Assembly: GCA_900239685.1 (NCBI GenBank)
Contig: OENT01000127.1
Location: 1-64,000, forward strand
Direction: 5' to 3'
From: Rotaria macrura
Lineage: Eukaryota; Rotifera; Eurotatoria; Philodinida; Philodinidae
Length of the DNA: 64,000 bases
Part shown: piece after piece, positions 43,927 to 54,823 of the stretch
Numbering within the stretch: the stretch's first letter is position 1
How the letters are laid out: every line of letters starts with the position of its first letter
The notes under the pieces: generated by a model
What the model saw: the letters and a program-made list of their open reading frames with translations, nothing else
Databases searched by the model: none
What the model was told of the DNA's origin: nothing
Made by a program: the position numbers and the translations under genes

Positions 43927-46900
43927 TATCTATTATACGGCGAATATCGTCTATATAATATCATGCACATAAAACAAGTTCTTATTTCTTCTAAAATTGA
44001 AAATAGAGAAAAAAATGCTCGTAATTTTTTCCTATGATCAAAGCTTAGGTTGAAGTATTTGTCAACTAAAGACTCGAGCGTCTACGTCAAGTGGATAGAT
44101 AAATGCAAATATATATAAATATATAGACATATGCTTATGAACGCTACACCACTTACATTGAAATAATGATGGTGTCTATCATGAACTTGAAACCTCTCTT
44201 TCACTCACACTTTCTCACAACATTCAATACACATTCATGCATACCTACTCTTGTTACCTATTCTTCTTCTTTTTCTTCTTTCTTACTTTCAGTTCTGTAA
44301 AAAAAAGCAAAAAGAAAAGGGAGAACAAGAATAATAAAAGTACAGCATACAGGGAGTTCTTGCAACTTGAAATACACATACGCACGGAAAAACAATCAAA
44401 TTGAAAATTGAAAGAAAGAGAAAAAATTGCCAACATCGACGTTGTCTTTAAGCTTTCTCTTCACTCTAATGTCAGAATCAGTGGCATTGTGGTGCTGTAA
44501 AATAACATGAAAAAAAGAGAAATTTATAATATGTTTGTTGTCGCATTCATGTCGTCGTCGACACCACCAACTTTATAAGAGCAGTAAGAGAAACAGATCG
44601 ACAGAGAAAGAGAGAAAGAGACAGAGAGAAAATCGAGAGAGTAAGGGGGCAATACTGCTGCAACTGCAGCAATCTTGATTACCTTTTAATTCGAAACAAA
44701 TAGAGAAGTATTTGAACGGATTCTCGTGTTGTGTTTTTTTTAGTACGTGTATGGTTCTTCGCCTGTTCTTCTATTTAATAATAATAAACAAAACTCATCA
44801 GAGAAAAAGACGAAAGAAAACATAAATTGATTATACTAAGATACGATTGATTTTTAAGTTCGTTCTATTTTCAGAAATGCTTTCATGTGCTTTTTTTAGT
44901 TTCTCAAATATGTCCGTTAAAAGCAAACACATTTTAATCATCATTTACGATTCACTGTCAATTGTGCGCTTTAAAATCAAACACTATCCAGAGAAGAAAA
45001 ATTCTCGGCATACTATTTGTTATTATGTGCAGTGTAGTAAACTATCCATGTATGAAAAAAAGAAAGAAATTAAAACAAAATATCTCGTGTGTAAATAAAC
45101 TTGTAATAATTAGATGTGATTCTAGATGAAAACAATATTCCACCACAAGGGAGAAAAAATGATTCGATAGAAATGCTTGGATTAGATGTTTTCTCGTTAC
45201 AAAAATTATATATTTAAACAAGTCATTTTTGCGGAAGAAGGTCGATGAATCGTCAACAGCAATGACGCAAGTCAAGTGAAAGTACTCTGTTCATGAAACA
45301 ACTGACATCTACAGTTTAGCTTAAAACTATAGACTTTCAAGCGATTGATACATTGAAGAAGTATATCAAGTATTACTATTCAAAATGTTCTTCAGAATAT
45401 ATCGAATCGTCCTTCCTCGTGTTCTTCATCGTTATGTCAGAGAAGATCAACGTCTTAATAGTTGTATAACTTACTCTGATTATAGTTTATATCACAGTTA
45501 TAAAAAACACCAGACAGAGCCGCGACACAAAAAACTTTTGTTCTGACAGTAGGTTGAGAAATTTTATTTCAGCTTATAATCAACATTTGTATTTGACTTG
45601 TCGCACAAGGGCAATTGAATTGTTTCATTACAACTCTCCTACTTCAGAATAAATTTCTGTACTGGTTGAATTTTTCTTCGACTCTATTCTTTTCGGTTCA
45701 AGTTGAAACGATGACTCGAGATATAAATAAATAGCCAATAGTTTCGCCCAGTGCACTCAACACATTGACAAAGTTCAAGTTTTTCGTCACACATAAACTC
45801 TATTCCATTAAACAGACATGATTTCATTAAGCACAATGGTGGGTTGCTTTTTTCTTCGTACGTTAATTCCATAGAAGTATCATTTTTATTGCAAAGTACC
45901 TCAAGAAATCTGGCAAACATGAGCTATCGGAATTCATTTCATTTTTCACTTGATTTTATCAATGAAGTGTCGAATAAAATTCTGTAATCGTATTATTGTT
46001 TTTTTTTCAGATAAACCTACGAACCTGTGCCTTATTCACAGGTCACTGCCTTTTTTTAAGTTACTATGATTCTAGCTCAAAGTTTCTTTATTACTTACTA
46101 TGTACATTATTCAATCAAAGTAGACTGATGAGAAATTTAATGGTGAGCATCGTCGAAAATCAAATCTAATAATTACTATCGATATTAATCATGTAGTTGA
46201 ATTGATTCATAATAGATACCATCCAAGAGTAATGGATCTTATGAAAATAAAATATTCAATCAATACATCAGTGAAACCTCAAGTGAATTACCATAGCAAA
46301 CCTTGTTTTTTTTCTGCATGTATTTTGTTAATTCAATGAATAATATTCTTAGTATCAAAGAAGCCTGCTCTTCGACCACTATCCATGGAAAAAATTGCAA
46401 TGACTGATCTTGAATAAAATCATTAAATGACATAATTACGGTTTTTTTAATAAAATTATTCACAGTATAAGAAATGAATAGTGAAGTCACACTTTTACAA
46501 TCGAATAGAAAGATTGCTTCATCATTTTCTTCGCATTCGTGGATACTTTCATGTTGAAATTTTGATCATATACACTCATTTTCGTTACAAAGCAGAGACA
46601 ACTGATGATTCTACAATACAGAAGAGAAATCAAAAAAAAATATCGAAAGAAAATATTTCTATTTTTAACTTACAGGTATATTCGTTTTAGTCTAATAGTT
46701 ATGTCTTAATTTCATGTGACTCTGAATTCACTCTGAATAGACCAATGAGAAAATTTCTACATAACGTGTTATATGTGAATGAATTTACGTCACTTGCTTT
46801 AAATTCTTCTTTTCTAGCTTCTGTGCATACAAATCTTGAACTAGATACACTCGAGATTTTGTATCGGAGCTAGGATCATTGACCGACAAAGTCACTATGA

Positions 46901-46971
46901 AATCGAATACTTCTCCTGGTAGACCTACAATTTTCGATAAAATTATTTCGATTCTCGAGAATTGTAACATT
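43927..46971. other. Intergenic region with unrecognised minus-strand ORFs
   Basis: The KIF19 promoter side (about 43930-44800) includes a purine-rich GAGAAAGAGAGAAAG tract near 44600. Minus-strand ORFs at 45684-45920, 46260-46490 and 46785-46988 have protein-like stretches: a Cys-rich segment CLMKSCLFNG, then CDEKLELCQCVECTG, reminiscent of an EGF-like module, and LSKIVGLPGEVFDFIVTLSV. They might be decayed exons of one gene, but I could not join them with convincing splice sites or name a family. Confidence 0.4.
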
Positions 46972-46988
46972 AAAGGACGGAGGCGCAT
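46785..46988 (-). pseudogene. Unrecognised ORF running out of the left inverted-repeat arm
   Basis: A 67-codon open frame with protein-like composition (LSKIVGLPGEVFDFIVTLSV, YLVQDLYAQKLEKK). Its reading frame stays open back across the edge of the 722-bp repeat (46972) into the arm (FARENINGLIHGLMRLRP), so repeat DNA and flank share a frame. This may be a gene fragment interrupted or copied by the repeat, or chance. No family is recognised. Confidence 0.25.
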
Positions 46989-49900
46989 AAGGCCATGAAT
47001 CAGCCCATTGATATTTTCTCTGGCAAATCCTATTCAATTTTTATATCAACGGAAACAGCATGCCTCGATGAACACTTTGGTACGAACCGTATGAGACTTT
47101 TATTGAATTTTAAAGGCTAAAGCTTATTCACAAAAAACGAATTTTTCGTCCCTACTTCAATAATTGATCCGTGAACAGTGGACGCAATTCTATAGTGAAT
47201 ATCTGAGATAAAGTGGTTCTCAAATGATGAAGTTGATAGCTCTTGAAAAGGACTTCAATTCTATGCATAAATGATTGATCGATTATTTAGTTCCATGAGA
47301 TAAAGATCCAATTTATTGAGAAGTACTATTACTATTTTTACTATATAAATGTCATTTACCCTCATCGTTCAGCAAATATTTTAGTTTCGAAAATTGAAGT
47401 TACTAAACTTCTGGTCTTACTTCTTTGATAGTCTTTTTGAAAAGCTACAAAATCGTACAGTTTGTAGAGTACAAAAGCTTTGGCCACTAGAAAAATTCAG
47501 AAGCACACTCTTCTCGGAGTAGGATTTCGTACATATTTTACTCGTATTCAGCCACTTTTTACTTCGAGATAAACAGTCTAATCCCAAACCAATACACTAT
47601 ATTCGAAACGAGCAAGAGAAATCGAGTGGATTTGTACATGTTTCAAAATTTTCAGAGACAGAGTTTTTTCCATAGAAAAATTTCTCCCTACTAAGCCTCA
47701 AGTTCAAAAATTGGGGACTCTCAAACTGATCACATGATGGTTTATTTCTTTGCCATTGCACTTTCGTTACTAGGACAATTCGTTACAATGATATAATCCA
47801 ACCATTGTTTGTATATGTTTTTAATAATCAAGCGACTGAGCTAGTTAAATTTGAGATGTGTACTCAAATGGTTATGAAAAGATCATTGAAAAATTGATAA
47901 TGATTAAACATCGAGTTCAGATTTCAGCGTGCGTTACTATAAAGAATCCTACAATAAAAGAATCAAATCCCTTTCCTGCTGCATGATTAATCCTAACGCA
48001 ACGGAAAAGACCTTCGCTCACTAGGCAGTCCAAAAGATATTTGTCGGATTGTATGAATCATCCATTGAATGTAGCTGGTTAGCTTTAAATATATAAATAA
48101 CCGATGATACTTCTTAAAATATCAGAAAATCGGTGCAAGACGAATTCGTGGCGAGACAATTCGTCGCAGAGACAATTAGTTGTCGTAAAGTTCGTTGTAT
48201 GGGCAATAACACGCATTGTAATTAGATTAATAGGATGTGTCACATATATGTTTTCTTGATTAGCTGAAGTAAAACATGGTTTCTTCATTGAATAAACTTT
48301 CTTGATCGTGAACATTTTTCCTTAGTTAGTCGAAAAACGTTTCTGCAATGAAGCTGTAGCCGAACAAACTATCGAATATCGAGAACTGCGTTATCCTGAA
48401 TAGCGAAAACCCTATAATCCAATAGTAAACTGGAAAATGAAAGGATAACCATTTAATTTTAAAAATACCTAAACGAATGAATCCTTACAGTGGCGAGAGA
48501 TATTGAGCATACGAAAAAAACATATTTATTCTGTTGGGAAGTGATGAGTACAATTAATAAATTTTCAAGCGAGAAGAGAAGGCCTATTCTGGGTTCTAAA
48601 GGTTATATTGAAGTTTAGAGCGAAAAACTGATGTCAAGTTAATTTTTTCAAGTCAAAATAGAGACTCCAGAGAAAACTTAAAATTAATAAATTATTCTCT
48701 TCATTTCAATTCAAATTGTTGTTTTATATTAATAAGCGCTAATGTCAGCCTTTGCTTTAATTTAATGCCAATCGATGATTAATGCGCCAAAATATCTTTG
48801 CGACGAACAGTCTGCAACAAATTGTTCGCGAAAGAATTATCTCGCAACAATTCGTCTAGTTACCCAGAATATGCACATCGAATGGAAAAATTTTACATGA
48901 AAGATTCATTAACTGTATTTTTCTATGACGACTTCAAATTTGTTCGTATTCAGTAATCGCTATATTTTGCTAGTTCTTTAAAAAGCATGTTTTCATCGTA
49001 GGGTGCGGGATGTATCGTGAACTTCCGAGAAAGACGCACCGTCACTGCAACTTGTTTAGGTAAACTTTTACCACTTGTCTTGTTCGAATAAACGAGCGTT
49101 TCATCTGAACAAAATGATAAACGTACTGATCAAGATCAAAAATCGACGTTTAGTCAGTATCAATATTTCTCATGATTTTTATAATCATTTTATTACACAC
49201 TTGAAAGTTATTTAACTAACTCGCTTTATTGCTAAAGTGTACATATCAACTATGATTGAACTAAGTCATGGCAACGAATTGTCGGCGCGACGAATGGTCC
49301 AGTCAACTCACTTACATTTGCACTTCAGAAGCTCAAGCACTTCATCACACACGAAAATTGTTATTTTCGAGAGACCTAATTTTTGAAAATTCCCTGAGAT
49401 CTAGTAGGGAGAAATTTTTCTATGGAAAAAACTCTGTCTCTGAAAATTTTGAAACATGTACAAATCCACTCGATTTCTCTTGCTCGTTTCGAATATAGTG
49501 TATTGGTTTGGGATTAGACTGTTTATCTCGAAGTAAAAAGTGGCTGAATACGAGTAAAATATGTACGAAATCCTACTCCGAGAAGAGTGTGCTTCTGAAT
49601 TTTTCTAGTGGCCAAAGCTTTTGTACTCTACAAACTGTACGATTTTGTAGCTTTTCAAAAAGACTATCAAAGAAGTAAGACCAGAAGTTTAGTAACTTCA
49701 ATTTTCGAAACTAAAATATTTGCTGAACGATGAGGGTAAATGACATTTATATAGTAAAAATAGTAATAGTACTTCTCAATAAATTGGATCTTTATCTCAT
49801 GGAACTAAATAATCGATCAATCATTTATGCATAGAATTGAAGTCCTTTTCAAGAGCTATCAACTTCATCATTTGAGAACCACTTTATCTCAGATATTCAC

Positions 49901-50123
49901 TATAGAATTGCGTCCACTGTTCACGGATCAATTATTGAAGTAGGGACGAAAAATTCGTTTTTTGTGAATAAGCTTTAGCCTTTAAAATTCAATAAAAGTC
50001 TCATACGGTTCGTACCAAAGTGTTCATCGAGGCATGCTGTTTCCGTTGATATAAAAATTGAATAGGATTTGCCAGAGAAAATATCAATGGGCTGATTCAT
50101 GGCCTTATGCGCCCCTGTCCTTT
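46972..50123. repeat. Large inverted repeat, two 722-bp arms around a 1.7-kb spacer
   Basis: Left arm 46972-47693 and right arm 49402-50123 are reverse complements of equal length with almost no differences over the stretches I compared. The outer ends read AAAGGACGGAGGCGCATAAG (left) and, reverse-complemented, AAAGGACAGGGGCGCATAAG (right), then diverge; no target duplication is visible. Each arm carries the same inward-reading 41-codon ORF starting MNQPIDIFSGKSYSIF. Weaker similarity continues past the inner edges (TTCAAAAATT...CTCTC on both sides). The spacer holds repeated ACAATTCGTCGC-like motifs (about 48150, 48800-48870 and 49273) but no recognisable transposase. It is either a foldback-type transposon or an inverted segmental duplication. 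Confidence 0.85.
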
Positions 50124-51451
50124 GCCTGCTAGACTGGCAAACAATGAGCAGAACAAAAATATGATACAACTAGGATTGAACGTAAAAATAGTGCAAAAAT
50201 CTTGTCTTAAATTGAAATTCAAACGTATCCTTTTCATTTCTTGAACAAATGCTAAGTCCTACGCGACTAATCTGCTACAAGCGTTCATGAATCGATGACA
50301 AAAAAAAACAAGTGACTAATTATTTTGTTAAAACTAATTTGCTATGTGTATGCTTCTGTCTGTACGATCCATCAATAGACGAAAGTATTCTCGAAAGATT
50401 TCATAAAGTAGATGAGTTACTTGTGCGTACGAGTGAATACCACGTCAGTTAGAGTAACTGAATGATTGCATAAACGGAAAGCTGTTGAACTTTTAAAATT
50501 TTTTAACAAGAAAAACTTGTGTTACAAATCATATTCTGAATGATAAAAAAAACTTCAGAAGGTCGACAAGAACATTTTTATTTAAATTCTGCCAGCTCAC
50601 CAAGGACGTTTCAACATTTGTCTCGGAATCTCTGAACTGGAAATTGGAAATACAATGTCGAAGAAAAATGCAAATCTTGCGAGGTTTTAGGGATTGTCTG
50701 TTGAGAATTTCCCTGATTTGAAAAATTATCATTTTATATACTTCGATTCTTTGTGTTATTCATCAATCGATATCTGTTAAAAGTATTACCATTTAGATGA
50801 AAATACGAGAATAACAACGTCATAGAAAAAATACTCTATTTGAAATGTATTCGAAATTTTAAGCAATAGGTTACTAAAGACAAATAGAATCATCACACAT
50901 GGACAAAATTGTTTGATAAAAATAAAACTTGATTTTTATTTACTCATCAGAAGTCAAACGATTCAAAATCTTAGTTTTGTAGTAATTCAAAGACGTTCGC
51001 TAAAGTAGACATTTTACTCGCTATCAACATCTACAATTCATTTTCACATTACGGAAAATACAATATATTCACTGCTGTTCATATTTATTTTTCTAATCTA
51101 TAAACTTTCATGTCATCCTACAATCATAATGTCATAATGTTAATCAAATGAATAAAACTATTGAAGGCAAACGACGGTTCTCTTTCTTCTATTCATATTA
51201 ATGTCATATTGCATTCTAATTAAAAAAAGAGCGTCAATTCATTATTATTCAAACGATACAGGTGAGACATATCCATACTCTTTCAAAACATTTTCTTTTT
51301 TCTGTAAGTTTATTTGTTTCTTTAAACATTAATCCACTAAAACCAATCATAGTTTGTGTTCAAATTGTTTTTTGTTGATTACTATACAATGATTGACAAT
51401 GAATAAAATGATTTTTGAACAATGAAAATGAACACTTCATAAAAATTATAT
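50124..51451. other. Intergenic stretch
   Basis: No supported gene. The ORF 50529-50732 (-) has no recognisable domain. AT-rich DNA between the inverted repeat and the 3' end of the membrane-protein gene. Confidence 0.5.
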
Positions 51452-52189
51452 CTACACCATATCTTCATGACTTTGCCCAATACATGTTGGTTCCACAGGC
51501 AACAATGACTCATAGCGAAAATCCCTTGGATTATTATCAAAGTACCCACTTGATGAGTTTTGTATAGATATTTTAGTATCATTCAGATGTGGCATTGTTC
51601 CAGGGTCAGATAATAAATATTCATCATCTGGTGCCAATTGTTCAAATTCATTGGCATAGAGCTCCTCAAGTGTTGGTCGACGACAGCCTAATAAATAACC
51701 AATAAGTCCAAAACCAGCTAATGTCAAAAAGATAAGCGCGAAACAAATGAGTACTATTGACCAGAATGGGAAGAATCCTAATAACATAATAGATAAAATA
51801 AAGATTTGAATATTTTTTTAAACAGAATCAACTAAAAAAAAAGAAAAATAAGACCTCGAAGTAAGTAATCAGGATTGAGACGATTGAACATATCAGTTCG
51901 TCGACCACTGGTCAAGTCATAATGTGATCGAGCTACAGAGCTCAGTTCATTTTTTTCTCTTAATTCATCGGGTGTTAAAAATTGACAATCACAAATAAGA
52001 ATAATGTTTATAAGCAGTAATTCTAAAAGAATTTTCGATTAAGCGAAGAGAAAAAGATATCGAATAGAATAGGAAATACCTATGATGACCTTGATATAAA
52101 TCATGTTCTGCTACGAGACCATCAACGTGAATATGTGTTTGTGTAAGTGAACATAGAGAAAGAAAAAAGGAAAGGGTCAACAAATGCAC
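51452..52189 (-). CDS. Orphan single-pass membrane protein (5' end unresolved)
   Basis: Two exons are well supported: 51855-52022 and 51452-51777 (stop), with short introns 51778-51854 and 52023-52089. A preceding exon may end at 52090 with a GTCATC donor (phase 1, as required). The middle exon opens with a hydrophobic run LLLINIILICDCQF that looks like a signal peptide, then a hydrophilic ectodomain (LTPDELREKNELSSVARSHY, GRRTDMFNRLNPDYLLRG). The last exon starts with a transmembrane helix (FFPFWSIVLICFALIFLTLA), a CRR stop-transfer, and an acidic tail of about 85 residues rich in E/D/P (ELYANEFEQLAPDDEYLL). I recognise no family. No in-frame ATG precedes the signal peptide in the proposed first exon, so the real start probably lies in a small unseen exon upstream. 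Confidence 0.6.
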
Positions 52190-54823
52190 TCATGAAAACG
52201 TCCACTACTGACAGGAAGGTAAAATTGAAAGAGAGAGAGCGAGAGCACATTGAGGTGTGTACGTATATGAGTATAGGAAAAATAAAGAATCGTCCACAGA
52301 GAATATATGTCGCTTGTTGAAGGACAGACAGATGCAGAAATAATTTTTCGTTCATTCATGTTCGCTTGATCACGATGTGTTTTTTCTTCTCTTCTTTCAT
52401 TTCAATTTAACAGATAGATCGACACAGATAGTTACACGATGATATGATCAGAATAGATTATTTTTATGAAGATTTCTATGCTTTTTTGTATTTATTTATT
52501 TAAAATTTCTTGATCATTAAAATTTAATTCATTAAAATGTTCAGAAATCTGAGCATTTTTGTGAACATTGTGATAATAGCTAATCGTGGATATAAATAAA
52601 TAAATAAATAAATAAAGACTGCAGTCAATTACATATTCAATGAATCATTTAATCGTCAAGGGCGACAACGAAAACAAGATACTTCAAAACATATTCTCTC
52701 TTAGCAGACATTTGAAAATAATAAAATTAACATGCTTAATAAAATCAGTTACATTTGAGAGTGTGATTTTTCTCATTCATTTATTATTCAAATTAAGCAA
52801 GTAATAAATATATTGTAGTGTTCTAGTTTATCATGAATTGAATACTCTGATTTGATCTAGGTCAGAGAACATGTTTGAAAAAAAAAGTTCATTGAAGATT
52901 CATAAACGTAATTCAATCATTTGCATCATCGCTAAACGTGTTCATCTGTTGATTAATTATTTCATAAAACATCATCAAAGTAGAGATGTATAGATATTTG
53001 AAAGAAAATTATGCTCATTTAGATTTACAATTTTACAGACTATTTTGACATTGTATTTATTCTAAACTCACTTTAAATAAAACACAGATTCTAATTAGTT
53101 TCGTTTGAAATAGCAGACAAGAAACTGGAGCAATAATGCATATATATGCTGTACGTTTTCAGTGAGCCTTTACCATTATAGAATGGTCTATTACACGACC
53201 GATGAAAATCGATCGACGTCAAAACATAGTCAATAAATCTAGAGTAAAGTTGCTAAAGCCTTGTAGACAAATGCTTTTGGTTATTTAAAAAATAGAAGAA
53301 TATTAGCACGTGAGTTATTGCTATTTCAAATAATTTTTGCTCTACTCTATCATGAGAAACAAAACAGATGACGACTATTTCATAACACATTTTCTGTCAA
53401 TCAGCAGTAAAAAGTAAAAATATGCATTGATGTGTGCTTCTTCTTGTGTGATTTATACACACCCACGATCACGACGATACTTACATCCTAGTTTGGCATA
53501 AGCGTCTGTGTTATAGCCCTTAGTTCTTTATTATTCACTTCACTCGTACGTTTGATATATCCATGACAGCATTACATAATACATTCGTCATTATAGAAAA
53601 CATCAATGTTGCATTATATACTTGGAACTCTGGACGAAGAACTATTCATAGACAACATCGAGAAAAGAATTATAGTAGTTTGAAACAGACATAGTCATGA
53701 TTCATATGTATTGAAATTGCAACGTGTTGGGTTGATTCTGCTCAGAACATGCTCGATTTGACAAGTTCTCGTATCTGGACGTCTAACACTTATTGTTATT
53801 ATGTCGTCCTATTTTTTTTTTCGTAGACACCTTTCAAAAACGAAGAACTTCTCTAAATGTTATTATCGATTATTGTTAGTCATCGTTTCATACATAAGCT
53901 CAACAACATACACATATGTCTTTGAAATTTTTGCCTGGTTCAATGAAAAATTTGAGAACTCTATGTTTGTTATGTGTGGCCCCTTTGTTAATCATCGTGA
54001 GTGTATGTGTTCAACAGTATCCATATCATAAATACGATTCATATATTCATTGAAAGAGCATCGAGGATAATGATTAAAATTCGTACTATGAACCACTTTC
54101 ACTGTCTCCATTCTCAACAATATTTATTATTCGTAACAAACATAGTTCAAAGGTAATACACTCTCGTTACATTTAACGTCATTAGATAATGATTTTTTTC
54201 CCGCATCATTTCGTGTTTTACCATCAATCCACTTCGTCTAAGTTCTTCTTGCCTTTGCGTCAATTCAGATTTTCGAAAACCTTTTAAAGTCATATATATC
54301 TCACAATAATTAACTTTTACTGATAAATTCTTTTATTTTCATCAATTCTATCTCTCTCTCTCTCTCTCCATACATGCGCAAACACAGACGCTCAAATAGT
54401 ATCAAATCATATCGTCTTCACATTTATACACACTCATGGACAAAAAAGTAATAATAAAAATACCATCGGCACACAGAAACAGACACTCGCATACATTTGC
54501 CAGAAAAAGAAATATGCACACACGTGCATATGAATGACGATGACGATAGTAATAAAAGTGTTAACAGTGAAATGAAGAGAAAAGGAAGGAAACAAAAAAC
54601 ACAACAAAACTGTAACTACAAAATCTCTTATTTCTTTCTGATAATGATGACGAACTGGAAAGACATGCATCCATAAATAAAGTCGAGAAAAAAAACAAGA
54701 TATAACCGGAGAAGAAAAGGAAATGATGAAGATTGCTTCTTCTTTTTTGTACATTGCAAAGAAAAACAAAACAAAAGGCGCGAATATACATAATTAATAT
54801 CTCATCGTAGAAAATTATTTTTT
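52190..54823. other. Intergenic region
   Basis: No supported gene. ORFs at 52122-52355, 53801-54031 and 54434-54827 are Phe/Ser/Cys-rich readings of AT-rich DNA. Simple repeats: (AAAT)n at about 52590-52613 and (TC)n at 54351-54368. The last part is the 3' flank of the nuclear receptor gene. Confidence 0.55.

Noticed and set aside
46972-50123. LTR retrotransposon
   Set aside because: The 722-bp repeats are inverted, not direct, and the spacer has no reverse transcriptase, integrase or gag-like frame.
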